Shown here: one piece after another, positions 34,146 to 42,935 of the stretch | Numbering within the stretch: the first letter of the stretch is position 1 | Layout: the number at the start of each line of letters is the position of its first letter | From: Treponema sp. | GTDB lineage: Bacteria > Spirochaetota > Spirochaetia > Treponematales > Treponemataceae | Direction: 5' to 3' | Length of the DNA: 64,000 nt | Assembly: GCA_016296655.1 (NCBI GenBank) | Contig: JAEDIW010000003.1 | Coordinates: 22,351-86,350, forward strand | The notes under the pieces: model-generated | Databases searched by the model: none | What the model was told of the DNA's origin: nothing | What the model saw: the letters and a program-made list of their open reading frames with translations, nothing else | Position numbers and translations under genes: made by a program

Positions 34146-35426
34146 TTAGTGAAGTTCTGCAAAAATTTCGTCAATAATTGAAATGGCCAAGTCTATTTCT
34201 TCTCTAGAAACTGTTGTCGGTGCGATAAATCGGATTACGTTGTGGAATGTTCCGCAGTTCAGCAGAAGCAGATTTTTTTCCAGGGATCTTTTCTGTAGTA
34301 AAGCGGTTGTATTTGAATCTGGTTCTTTTCCGTTTTTTACAAGCTCTATGGCAAGCATGAGTCCCATACCTCTGACATCTCCGATTTTTTCAGGATATTT
34401 TTTCTGCAAGGCAAACAGCTGTTCTTTAAAATAAGCGCCCTGATTCCTGCAGTTTTCCAATGCACCGCCTTCTGTCAATTCGTCAAGAACTGCAAGACCT
34501 GCTGCACATGCAAGCGGGTTTCCGCCGAATGTTCCTCCATGCGCACCTGCCGGCCATTTTTCCATTATTTCCCGTTTTGCAATGACAGCGCTGAGCGGAA
34601 GTCCGTTGGCAATGCCTTTTGCACTTGTCAGAATATCAGGACGAACTCCAAGCTGCTCATAGGCGAAAAGTGTTCCTGTTCTGCCCATTCCAGTCTGCAC
34701 TTCATCAAAAATCAGCATAATTCCATTGTCATCGCATATTTTGCGGATATATTTTACAAATTCTCTGTCCGGAACAATGTAACCGCCTTCCCCCTGTACA
34801 GGTTCCATGATTATTGCGGCAACCTGGCTGGAATCTATAAGATTATGAAAAATTTTATCGAACTGTTCAAAATATTCTTTAGGACATTTGCCGCTTTCCA
34901 TTTTGTAAGGAGTCCTGTACAAATAAGGATATTCTGCAAAATAGACGCTAGGCATAAGGGCTTCGTAATTTTTGCGGTATTTTGCATTTGATGCTGTAAT
35001 AGAAACGGTTCCAATTGTTCTTCCATGAAATGAATTCATAAAGGCAATTATTCCAGGACGGCCAGTTACATATTTTGCAAGCTTCATGGCTCCTTCATTT
35101 GCTTCTGCGCCGCTGTTGCTGAAATAAACCATTGTGTCTCCGCCTGTAAGTTCTACAAGCCGTTCTGCCAGACGAACATAAGATTCGTAATATACAACAT
35201 TATGTCCTCCGTGCATGAGCTGATGTAGCTGTTTTTCTACTGCATCAATGATTTTCGGATTGTTGTGCCCCAGATTGCATACTGCAACTCCGCTTGCAAA
35301 ATCAAGGATTTTTCGACCATTTTCATCCCAAATAAAGCTTCCCTGGCCTTTTGTTATTCCCAATGTTGTTGCCCTGTTTGCTACAGCCGGCATAACTTTT
35401 TTACATCTTTCATACATACTCTGCAT
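34146..35426 (-). CDS. Class III aminotransferase (ornithine/acetylornithine/GABA type)
   Basis: The 426-residue PLP enzyme has DFASGVAVCNLGHNNP at the start, YFSNSGAEANEGAMKLAK for phosphate binding, the MNSFHGRT motif, IFDEVQTGMGRTGTLFAYE with the PLP-binding Asp, and the Schiff-base Lys in LTSAKGIANGLPLSA. These enzymes move the amino group of ornithine, acetylornithine, 4-aminobutyrate or similar amines to 2-oxoglutarate. The substrate cannot be fixed from sequence. The neighbours (RocB-like peptidase, arginine-type transporter and amidinotransferase) favour ornithine or a related product. The alcohol dehydrogenase starts 13 bases downstream. Confidence 0.9.
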   Translation of the reverse strand: MQSMYERCKKVMPAVANRATTLGITKGQGSFIWDENGRKILDFASGVAVCNLGHNNPKIIDAVEKQLHQLMHGGHNVVYYESYVRLAERLVELTGGDTMVYFSNSGAEANEGAMKLAKYVTGRPGIIAFMNSFHGRTIGTVSITASNAKYRKNYEALMPSVYFAEYPYLYRTPYKMESGKCPKEYFEQFDKIFHNLIDSSQVAAIIMEPVQGEGGYIVPDREFVKYIRKICDDNGIMLIFDEVQTGMGRTGTLFAYEQLGVRPDILTSAKGIANGLPLSAVIAKREIMEKWPAGAHGGTFGGNPLACAAGLAVLDELTEGGALENCRNQGAYFKEQLFALQKKYPEKIGDVRGMGLMLAIELVKNGKEPDSNTTALLQKRSLEKNLLLLNCGTFHNVIRFIAPTTVSREEIDLAISIIDEIFAELH

Positions 35427-35486
35427 ATTTCCCTCCAGAAAGTTCTGTAATAATTATCGATTGCTACAATTGCATTCAATTTTCTT

Positions 35487-35583
35487 GGGCTGTCTAAAAT
35501 GCATTGGCATGACCGTCTAATAAGATGTCATCCAGGATTTATTTCAGCATCTACACTATACTTTGAACTTTTCAGACAGCTCC
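35487..35583. repeat. MITE-like repeat R2, copy b
   Basis: The 97-base element has terminal inverted repeats GGGCTGTCT and AGACAGCTCC, and the inner box GGATTTATTTCAGCATCTAC. It lies between the RocB-like gene and the aminotransferase gene. Confidence 0.75.
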
Positions 35584-35588
35584 ATCTG

Positions 35589-37253
35589 CTATTTTAAAAA
35601 TTTTTTTACAGTCTGAATTTCAAGTTCAGGCAGAATTTTAAACGTGTAGGGCATGTAAACCCTTTCTGTTTTTTTATGAGCATCTTTTCCAAAGCCGCCA
35701 AAGTTAAACCCTGGAATGTTAAGTTCCTTTATGCTATGCAAATCAACTGGATAAAGCCGCTCATATTCTGGGAAATCTTCCATAAGCCTGCTTATAGAAT
35801 CCTTGTCATCATCAATTTTGATAAAGCTTGAATCGGTAAGGCTCGGATAGAAGTTTAAAATCTTAAAGTCAATGTCATTTTCCTTTCCAAAATCTTCTAT
35901 GAAAACTTTCATATCCTGATAAAGCTGTGCCTCTTCAGGAATTTCAAATTTCAGGGTGTTGTGTGGACAGTATGGCGGTGCAAAGAAAAGTACAATTAAA
36001 GGAATTGTAAGTTTTGCGGATTTACACAGAAACTGAACGATGTGAAGACCTATTTCCCTTTTGTCAACATTTTCTTCCACTTCCTTGAGACACAGTTTTT
36101 CTATTTGTGCATCAAGCTTCATGCCTGCATTTTTTTCTGCAATTTCCTTGAGTTCCTTAAAAGTTAGAACCAGAAATGAATATTGAACCGGGCTTTCCTT
36201 TATTTTTGCCTTGCGACAGAAATGGCTGTAATGTTCCCTATGAAGTTTCAGCACTGCTTTCCATGATTTTTTTGCAACCGCAATCAATTTTTTTTCAACT
36301 TCAATGACGCTATCGGCATGGACCATATAATTGAAGTAGACAAAATTTGAAAATGCCGTCTGTACATTGTAGAAATCTTTCAAATCCTGGCATTTCAGAA
36401 CAGCTGGGGGCAAGGTTGATTCTCCGTTGTAAGAATCACAGAATTCAGGATTTAAATTTATCTGGCGGACTAATTCTGATGCAACCATGGTTGAATCAAT
36501 ACCTTCAAAACACTGACCTACATGGGTTTCTTTTCCCTGAATGTAAAAACATGGCAGAAGTTTGCCGACTGAGCCTGTATAAATATATTTATGTGTATCT
36601 CCCGGATATAGAGGGCATGTATAGTCGTTGTTTATGGCAAATATATATTTTAAGTTCTCTTTTTTTGCTAAATCCTTAAAAAAACTTCCGGCCTGAATAA
36701 TTCCTGTGTGCAGGTTTTCTTCAACTGGATTAAAGGAAAACAGGATGTTTCCAGCAAAACTGTCAAGGTTTTCAGAAAAATATTTTGCAACAACCATGAA
36801 AACAGCATTTCCGTCCTTCATGTCGGTTGCGCCTCTGCCAAAAAGATAATCTCCGGAAAGCAAATCTTTTTTAGTTTCTTTGTCGAGCTCTGCATTTTTG
36901 TAAGCTTCCATAAGAGCCTGCGGATTGCATGCAAGTTCCTTATACGCTCCAAAGTCTTCGATTCCTACTGTATCTGTATGACCGTGAAAAATTATTGTAG
37001 GAACAGGACTTCCAGATGGCAAATTTTTTTCAGATTTTTTTGTTCCCTTTATCAAGGCAAAAACATTGCGTCTGCCAAGACTGTCATTGTTGAGTGGCTG
37101 TATGAAAATCTGTTCTGGGTGTGCTTCAAAATATGGAAGCCTGCGCAGCCATTTTTCAATAAATACGGCAATATCTTTTTCACCGGAAGTTGTATTCACA
37201 CTTGGAATTTTTACCATGTCTATTACAAGTTGCTTTATCTCTTCAAACATCAT
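35589..37253 (-). CDS. rocB: M20-family peptidase, RocB-like
   Basis: The 554-residue protein matches RocB, an M20-type metallopeptidase found in arginine-use operons of Firmicutes whose exact reaction is not established. It has the metal-binding motif IIFHGHTDTVG, the second-ligand block GDYLFGRGATDMKDGNA and the FNPVEENLHTG acidic motif of M20 enzymes. A long C-terminal part contains a dimerisation-type domain. The position in a block with an arginine-type ABC transporter and amidinotransferase supports a role in arginine or peptide use. The R2 element follows it directly. Confidence 0.85.
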   Translation of the reverse strand: MMFEEIKQLVIDMVKIPSVNTTSGEKDIAVFIEKWLRRLPYFEAHPEQIFIQPLNNDSLGRRNVFALIKGTKKSEKNLPSGSPVPTIIFHGHTDTVGIEDFGAYKELACNPQALMEAYKNAELDKETKKDLLSGDYLFGRGATDMKDGNAVFMVVAKYFSENLDSFAGNILFSFNPVEENLHTGIIQAGSFFKDLAKKENLKYIFAINNDYTCPLYPGDTHKYIYTGSVGKLLPCFYIQGKETHVGQCFEGIDSTMVASELVRQINLNPEFCDSYNGESTLPPAVLKCQDLKDFYNVQTAFSNFVYFNYMVHADSVIEVEKKLIAVAKKSWKAVLKLHREHYSHFCRKAKIKESPVQYSFLVLTFKELKEIAEKNAGMKLDAQIEKLCLKEVEENVDKREIGLHIVQFLCKSAKLTIPLIVLFFAPPYCPHNTLKFEIPEEAQLYQDMKVFIEDFGKENDIDFKILNFYPSLTDSSFIKIDDDKDSISRLMEDFPEYERLYPVDLHSIKELNIPGFNFGGFGKDAHKKTERVYMPYTFKILPELEIQTVKKFLK

Positions 37254-37396
37254 CTATCTCCCATAAAAAATACAACTGGATGAGGTACAGTTTGCAAAGT
37301 TAGATTAGCTGAAATCTCTGGTACAGTTGTTTTTAGGTCTGCGGTTTACCTTAAATAAAATTGTATTAAATAAAGTTGTATGAATGTGCCGCTTTT

Positions 37397-38206
37397 TCAT
37401 TCCCTTTCCAGCGGAAATGTCATGCAGTGGGGACCTCCGCCAGCTTTCAAGGTTTCAGTAATGTCAACCTCAATGATTGTATATCCGCGTTCTGCAAGTT
37501 TTTCATTTACTGCGGCATTTTGTTTCAGGCAGAGCACCCTTTTATTTCCAATTGACTGAAGATTGCATCCATGCATAAAAACGCTTTCTTCAGAAACTTC
37601 AATCAATTCAATTCCTTTATTTTTTACCAGATTCAGAAAATCCTGTGGCAGGGCAGGGGAGCAGGCAACTGCAAGCTTTGTATCAACCATGTTGAAAACC
37701 AGGTCAAAATGAAGGTATTTAGGATGGCATGGAACACAAATCACTTTATAGCCGTAAGGTTCAAGCGCCTTTCTGATAAAATTTACACCTTTTTCGTCTG
37801 ACCTTGCTGCCTGCCCGATTGCAAGAGTTTCTGCATCAAGATATGTAAAGTCTCCGCCTTCAAAAAATCCGTCTTTTACTTCGGCAATTAAAGGAACATT
37901 CAGTTCTTTCATTTTGTTCTTATAGGCTTCTTTTTCTTTAAATCGTATGCTTTCACGAAAATTGCCAAGAATGTAACCTTCCCGGACACACAGTCCGAAA
38001 TCCCTTGAAAAAACGGAATTAGGTCTTTGCGCATCAGGCTCTAGAAATTCCACTTTTACTCCGTTTTTTGTATAGGCTTCAACCATAAGCTGATGTTCTT
38101 TTTCCATTTTTTCACAGTCAAGCCTTGTTGAACTCCATTTTTTAGCAATTTCATTTATGGGAGCTGCCTGAAGGTAAGTCGGCCTGCTCATTAGTACGCG
38201 TTTCAT
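37397..38206 (-). CDS. Amidinotransferase-fold hydrolase (arginine deiminase/DDAH-like)
   Basis: The 269-residue enzyme belongs to the guanidine-modifying superfamily. Motifs: PNSVFSRDFGLCVREGYILG, the FFEGGDFTYLD substrate loop, the His motif YLHFDLVFNMVDTK, and the nucleophile Cys in AGGGPHCMTFPLE close to the C-terminus. The length fits dimethylarginine dimethylaminohydrolase or a short arginine deiminase-type enzyme, producing citrulline. Neighbours suggest arginine or a methylated arginine as substrate. I start it at the ATG at 38206, where family similarity begins; an upstream in-frame extension to 38407 has no family resemblance. Confidence 0.85.
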   Translation of the reverse strand: MKRVLMSRPTYLQAAPINEIAKKWSSTRLDCEKMEKEHQLMVEAYTKNGVKVEFLEPDAQRPNSVFSRDFGLCVREGYILGNFRESIRFKEKEAYKNKMKELNVPLIAEVKDGFFEGGDFTYLDAETLAIGQAARSDEKGVNFIRKALEPYGYKVICVPCHPKYLHFDLVFNMVDTKLAVACSPALPQDFLNLVKNKGIELIEVSEESVFMHGCNLQSIGNKRVLCLKQNAAVNEKLAERGYTIIEVDITETLKAGGGPHCMTFPLERE

Positions 38207-38413
38207 TATGCCTGAAGAACTACATGTAAACATTCTGACCTCGATATATAAACAAAAATTCTGTCCTGCAGGCAGACTTCCGCCTGCAAAAGACATATCA
38301 GTAAACACCAGCCTGCCATGACAGGACAGTTTTCTGCACTTTTGTGCATCCAGCTGAACAATCCTCTGCACTTTACTGCTGTTTTTGAATGCAGGCTGGT
38401 CATACATTAAAAA

Positions 38414-39253
38414 TTATTTTGCATTGTCTACAGCTTTCTGGCTGTATTCCTGAATCCATTTGGCAAATGAACCGTCAGCCTTTTTTTCTGCGATTACATC
38501 GTTCATAAGTTTCAGGAAATCTTCGTTACCTTTTGCAAGTGCACAGGCAGTAGCCTTGTATCTGTTTTCAAATTCTGCTGTACTAAATGTCAGGGTTGGG
38601 TTTGAAAGAACATACTGCTGAGCTACAACGCTTTCTACAACAATACCGTCGATTTTTCCGCTCAAAAGTTCAAGAATACATTCAGGAACTTTGTCAAGTG
38701 CGACAATTTCAGCATCTTTTATTTCAGCTTTTGCAAGAGCTTCCTGAGTTGTAGACTTCTGCGCACCGATTTTTCTGCCATAAAAATCTGAAAGTTTAGA
38801 AAGTTTTTCTGCATCAGTTTTTCTGATAAGGATTCTCTGTTCTGCATCAATGTAATGATCTGTAAAATCAACAGTCTTTTTTCTTTCTTCTGTTGGTGCA
38901 ATTCCAGCAATTGCAACGTCTATTTTGTTTGCAGGAATTGAAGAAAGCAAAGCACCGAACGTCATGTCAGAAATTGTAAGTTTTACACCGATTTTGTCGG
39001 CAATGGCCTTTGCAAGAGCCATATCAATTCCAATTACTGGCTGACCAGCTGCCTTGATATCAACAAATTCATAAGGTGGATAGCCAGAGGCAGTTCCTAC
39101 AACCATTTCGCCTTTTTCTTTGATAGATTCAAGCAATGTTTTTGGTTCTGAAGCTACAGGAGCTGATGCTTCTTTTTTTGTACATGATGCCAGACTGAGC
39201 AGACATCCCAGTGATACGGCAAAAACTGCCATTCCAACCAAATTTTTTTTCAT
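38414..39253 (-). CDS. Amino-acid ABC transporter substrate-binding lipoprotein
   Basis: The 279-residue protein belongs to the type 3 periplasmic amino-acid binding family. It has a lipoprotein signal (hydrophobic run, then LSLASC, with Cys at about 24), then GEMVVGTASGYPPYEFVD, IGIDMALAKAIADKIG and LSDFYGRKIGAQKSTTQE typical of the fold. It would sit anchored outside the inner membrane and deliver a polar amino acid to the permease encoded upstream. Arginine is inferred from the neighbours. A gap of 188 bases separates it from the permease gene. Confidence 0.92.
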   Translation of the reverse strand: MKKNLVGMAVFAVSLGCLLSLASCTKKEASAPVASEPKTLLESIKEKGEMVVGTASGYPPYEFVDIKAAGQPVIGIDMALAKAIADKIGVKLTISDMTFGALLSSIPANKIDVAIAGIAPTEERKKTVDFTDHYIDAEQRILIRKTDAEKLSKLSDFYGRKIGAQKSTTQEALAKAEIKDAEIVALDKVPECILELLSGKIDGIVVESVVAQQYVLSNPTLTFSTAEFENRYKATACALAKGNEDFLKLMNDVIAEKKADGSFAKWIQEYSQKAVDNAK

Positions 39254-39441
39254 AACTCTCTCCTTCCCAAGCCAGAGGCAAGGTTATTTATTTTCAGAAA
39301 CCTTAAGAAATTCCAGGGTTTCTGTAAAATTTAATTTTCCATATTTTTCAGCTTTATTTTCTTCGTCTGAAACTCTTTGCAAAAACTCTTCACAAAAAAG
39401 CTAAAAAAACTTTCAGAAGAATCTGCACGGCAAAAATGCAT

Positions 39442-40131
39442 TTATCTTGTACCTTTTCTCAATTTTGCCTCCAGGACTGAAATACCTCGTGAAAGCGTAA
39501 ATGTAATTACAAAATAAATTGCAGCAATGATTATCAGCGGTTCCATAGGCTTAAAGCTGATTCCACGGATTGTGTCAGCTGCATACATAAGTTCTGACAT
39601 GCCGATTACGGAAACCTGCGAAGAAGTCTTTATAATTGTTACAAATTCATTTCCCAAAGCCGGCAGGATGTTTTTTATAGCCTGCGGCAGAACAACAAAG
39701 AACATGGTTTCCGGGGCTGAAAAACCAAGCGAACGCGAAGCTTCTGACTGCCCTTTATCAATAGACAGAATTCCACTGCGGATAATTTCGCAGACATAGG
39801 CAGTCGTATTTATAGAAAGCGCAAGAATTCCAGTAAAAAGCCGTTCATAGTCAATCCCTGCAATTACAATTTTCGGCATTCTGAATCCAATCATCGGCAG
39901 CCCATAAAAAACAATTGCAATCTGAACCAGAACAGGCGTTCCGCGGATAATTTCTACATAAGTATTTGCAAACCACCGCAGAACCTTTAGCTTTGAAATT
40001 TTCATAAAAGCCAGCAGCGTTCCAAAAATCAACCCCAAAAAAATCGTCATAAGGGAAATTACCAGGGTATTTTGCGTACCCGACCACAACATCATCCTGT
40101 ATTTAACAGCTATATCAATTAAACTCTGCAT
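39442..40131 (-). CDS. Amino-acid ABC transporter permease (HisM/GlnP type)
   Basis: The 229-residue permease has about five membrane segments (GTQNTLVISLMTIFLGLIFG, IVIAGIDYERLFTGILALSI) and the binding-protein-dependent transport signature: YVEIIRGTPVLVQIAIVFYG near the start and EASRSLGFSAPETMFFVVLP as the EAA loop contacting the ATPase. It forms the channel of the importer with the ATPase encoded 12 bases upstream. A single permease gene suggests a homodimer. Confidence 0.92.
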   Translation of the reverse strand: MQSLIDIAVKYRMMLWSGTQNTLVISLMTIFLGLIFGTLLAFMKISKLKVLRWFANTYVEIIRGTPVLVQIAIVFYGLPMIGFRMPKIVIAGIDYERLFTGILALSINTTAYVCEIIRSGILSIDKGQSEASRSLGFSAPETMFFVVLPQAIKNILPALGNEFVTIIKTSSQVSVIGMSELMYAADTIRGISFKPMEPLIIIAAIYFVITFTLSRGISVLEAKLRKGTR

Positions 40132-40143
40132 AAAACTTGCACC

Positions 40144-40929
40144 TCATAAAACTTTTGAAAGAAAAGCCTTCACCCTTTCGTTTGTACTGTGATTGAAAAC
40201 CTCATCAGGCGTTCCAGACTCAACGATTCTGCCGGCATCCATAAAAACAACCGTATCGGCAACTTCCTTTGCAAATCCCATTTCATGAGTTACGCAAATC
40301 ATTGTCATGCCACTTTCTGCAAGCTCTTTCATTACATCCAGAACTTCGCCAACCATTTCCGGGTCAAGCGCACTTGTAGGCTCATCAAACAGAAGAACCT
40401 CTGGTTCCATCGCCAGAGCCCTTGCAATTGCAATCCTCTGTTTTTGACCACCAGAAAGCTGTTCCGGGTAGGCCTCTGCCTTGTCCAACAGACCAACCCT
40501 TTTTAAAAGACTGTCAGCCAGCATATTTGCATCATTTTTTGACATTTTTCTAAGCCGTCTAGGACCAAACGTAATATTCTGACGGACAGTCATGTGCGGG
40601 AATAAATTGAAATGCTGAAAAACCATGCCGACCTTCTGTCTCAGACTGTTCATGTTACGGCTACCCATAACAATCGATTTGCCTTTAAAAGTGATGTCTC
40701 CGCCCATGTTTATTTTTTCAAGTCCGTTGAGGCATCTCAGCAGAGTACTCTTTCCTGAACCCGAAGGCCCGATGATAACTACAACCTTGCCTTTTTTTAC
40801 ATAAAGTTCAACATCATTTAAAACTTCAAGTTTTTTGAAGTTTTTGAAAATCCTGTTCACGACAATTATAGGATTATGTTGACTGTCAAAATCTGTATTG
40901 AAATCATTTACCGCTTTTCCCAAAAACAT
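40144..40929 (-). CDS. Amino-acid ABC transporter ATP-binding protein (GlnQ type)
   Basis: The 261-residue ATPase has Walker A IGPSGSGKSTLLRCLNG, Q-loop VFQHFNLFPHMTV, signature LSGGQKQRIAIARALAM, Walker B VLLFDEPTSALDPE and switch His in CVTHEMGFA. It powers the polar amino-acid importer together with the permease encoded 12 bases downstream. The ATG at 40929 has GGAGGG upstream, which directly follows the U-tract of a strong hairpin. It is the first gene of the arginine block. Confidence 0.95.
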   Translation of the reverse strand: MFLGKAVNDFNTDFDSQHNPIIVVNRIFKNFKKLEVLNDVELYVKKGKVVVIIGPSGSGKSTLLRCLNGLEKINMGGDITFKGKSIVMGSRNMNSLRQKVGMVFQHFNLFPHMTVRQNITFGPRRLRKMSKNDANMLADSLLKRVGLLDKAEAYPEQLSGGQKQRIAIARALAMEPEVLLFDEPTSALDPEMVGEVLDVMKELAESGMTMICVTHEMGFAKEVADTVVFMDAGRIVESGTPDEVFNHSTNERVKAFLSKVL

Positions 40930-40941
40930 ATTCCCTCCTGC

Positions 40942-40985
40942 AAAAAAAAAGACGCCAGATACGTTTCTTAGTACCTGACGTCTTT
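40942..40985 (-). promoter_or_regulatory. Terminator hairpin in the leader of the ABC transporter operon (possible attenuator)
   Basis: On the minus strand GACGTCAGGTAC pairs along 12 positions (three G-U pairs) with GTATCTGGCGTC around the loop TAAGAAAC, followed by nine T. The ribosome binding site and ATG of the ATPase gene follow within a few bases, the layout of a transcription attenuator or riboswitch expression platform. A weak TTGACC element lies 55-60 bases upstream. It could instead be the terminator of the marR transcript. Confidence 0.6.
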
Positions 40986-41090
40986 GTCATTCGATGTGTA
41001 AATGCTAAATTTAAAAAATACTTTAGGTCAACTGCTTTTCTGAAGTTTTATTAAAATTTATTATGTATTGACTTTTTTTTATTTTTATGC

Positions 41091-41244
41091 TTTTCCCCTT
41101 TCCGGGCACTTCCCTTCGGGACCGCGTGCTTCGTGGTTCCGCGTCTAACGCGCTCCATTGCCTTGCGGCAACCGCTTTGCGGCCACTACGCCCGCTAGTG
41201 CATTGCCAACTCCACCACATCCCGCAAAAAAATATTCTAAGCAA
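41091..41244. repeat. GC-rich mini-hairpin repeat R1, copy B
   Basis: Direct repeat of 32846-33000, with the same row of tiny hairpins. It lies between the marR gene and the ABC transporter operon, upstream of the leader hairpin. Confidence 0.88.
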
Positions 41245-41300
41245 GATAAAACATCAAAATTGTAAAATTATTAAACTAGACATTCGGGCAAAATAGAAAT

Positions 41301-41732
41301 TCAATCGAAATTTTCAGAAATTCTTTGCAGAAAAAAAAGAAGCTGCTGTTTTTCATCTTCAGAAAAATCCCTGTAAAACGTCTGCAGCAGATTTTTAGAA
41401 ATAGCTGAAGTTGCGTCGTTATATTCCTTTCCTTTTGAAGTAAGCTTTACGAATTTGCTTCTTGCATCATCCTTGTTGGAAAAACTCTCTACAAGCCCAT
41501 TTGCCTCAAGTTTTCGAACCAGAACCGTAGCAGTCGATTTGTTTTTACTGATTTTTTTTGCAATTTCACCCATTGTAAGCATTTCGTCCCTTGAAAGCAG
41601 AAAAAGTATATACCCATGGGAAGACGAAAGTTCAGGCAACCCCATTTCATTCAGCTTTTTACGCAAAAAATCAACTGAAAGCGAATGAATGCGTGAAACC
41701 AGAGAAACTGTTGAAGAAATGTCGTATTTCAT
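41301..41732 (-). CDS. MarR-family transcriptional regulator
   Basis: The 143-residue regulator has the winged helix-turn-helix of MarR proteins: HGYILFLLSRDEMLTMGEIA, KISKNKSTATVLVRKLEANG (recognition helix) and the wing FSNKDDARSKFVKLTSKG with the conserved Asp and Arg. Dimer-forming helices lie at both ends. The ATG at 41732 begins the conserved part (MKYDISS); an in-frame start 36 bases earlier is unlikely. It is the gene just before the arginine block and could control it, although the R1 repeat lies between. Confidence 0.9.
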   Translation of the reverse strand: MKYDISSTVSLVSRIHSLSVDFLRKKLNEMGLPELSSSHGYILFLLSRDEMLTMGEIAKKISKNKSTATVLVRKLEANGLVESFSNKDDARSKFVKLTSKGKEYNDATSAISKNLLQTFYRDFSEDEKQQLLFFLQRISENFD

Positions 41733-41934
41733 ACAGCCAAGTATAGACCCTTTTTGAGATGCCTGCAAACCCTTTTAACTTTTCTTCCAGTTTTCCATAA
41801 GCTTTCGCCAAAAAACTGTAGAAATTTACCAGAACAAATCTTTACAGGTATTTTAATGTCCATTTCAATCGCATCCTGCAAAAAAATCTGAAAACCAATG
41901 GATTTTTAGGCTTTACCCATATATAATTTCAGTT

Positions 41935-42720
41935 ATGTTTTTATTTTATTTAAAGAAAAATTTTTGTGACGGCTGGGATAATGCCGGACAACTGATAATC
42001 GTAAACCTGATTCTTCTGGCTTATACCTGCGCTGCATTTTTTTTGAATGCACTTGCAGGAGCTTGGGGCAATGCCTTCGGACTGCTTGTTTTTACACTCA
42101 CCTGCGGAATTTTTGGAATTCTTGTAACCGCTTACGGTGAACACGCCGCAGCCATCGCGTCCTTTGAAACTCGTCCCCTGCGCGACTATTTCAGCGGAAT
42201 CAAAAACTGTGCAAAAGACGGTTTTTTGTTCGGCTGCCTCTGTTCCATCATTTTTTCAGCCTGCGCAATCGGAATTCCAGGCTATCTTTCCATGAAAAGC
42301 ACATTCGGATTTTTTCTGGCAGTAATTTTGTTTTGGGTCGGTGTAATTTCAGCCCTTGCACTGCAATGGTTCATTCCCCTGCGCTCGATTATGCACAATA
42401 ATTTCAAAAAATGTCTTAAAAAATGTTTTATTATTTTCTTTGACAATACTTTTTTTTCAATTTTGGTTGGAATCTACACGCTTGTCATGCTTCCGCTGTC
42501 GCTTTTTCTCTTTTTCCTTGTTCCGTCGGCAGCTGGCATCCTTCTGGCCCAGACAAATGCACTTCGGCTTCGCCTTTACAAATACGACTATCTTGAACAG
42601 CATCCTGAGCTGACAAAAGAAGAACAGAAAGACATTCCATGGCCTGAGCTACTTGAAGAAGATAAAGAATGCCTGGGACATAGAAGCCTGCGTTCTTTTA
42701 TTTTTCCGTGGAAAGATTGA
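41935..42720 (+). CDS. Integral membrane protein, unknown function
   Basis: The 261-residue protein has about five or six membrane segments (LIIVNLILLAYTCAAFFLNA, AFGLLVFTLTCGIFGILVTA, FFLAVILFWVGVISALAL, LVMLPLSLFLFFLVPSAAG) in a layout like DUF624/YesL-type proteins. It ends in a charged cytoplasmic tail with PWPELLEEDKE and RSLRSFIFPWKD. I do not know its function. It stands alone, followed by a GC-rich hairpin repeat and then the convergent lipoprotein gene. Confidence 0.65.
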   Translation: MFLFYLKKNFCDGWDNAGQLIIVNLILLAYTCAAFFLNALAGAWGNAFGLLVFTLTCGIFGILVTAYGEHAAAIASFETRPLRDYFSGIKNCAKDGFLFGCLCSIIFSACAIGIPGYLSMKSTFGFFLAVILFWVGVISALALQWFIPLRSIMHNNFKKCLKKCFIIFFDNTFFSILVGIYTLVMLPLSLFLFFLVPSAAGILLAQTNALRLRLYKYDYLEQHPELTKEEQKDIPWPELLEEDKECLGHRSLRSFIFPWKD

Positions 42721-42729
42721 TTTTTTATG

Positions 42730-42925
42730 GGGCAGACTGGTCTGCAGAGCGCACTTGCGCAGCTCAGTTGCCCTCGGCCGCTTCACTCCTGCGGTTTCGC
42801 AGGGGCTCAACCGAGACTCACTCAAAACGCTGCGCCACTCGCGTTTTGCCGGCTTCGCCGTCGTTCCCTATCGTTCCAGTGGCTGCTTCGCACTGCTCCA
42901 GCGCTTAGCCAGAACAGCTGTAATT
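42730..42925. repeat. GC-rich mini-hairpin stretch (repeat R1-like)
   Basis: A row of small hairpins: CAGACTGGTCTG, GCGCACTTGCGC, CCTGCGGTTTCGCAGG, and CAAAACGC with GCGTTTTG. It is GC-rich against AT-rich surroundings and lies between two convergent genes. It is similar in style but not in sequence to the 155-base R1 pair. Confidence 0.6.
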
Positions 42926-42935
42926 TTATACGGAA

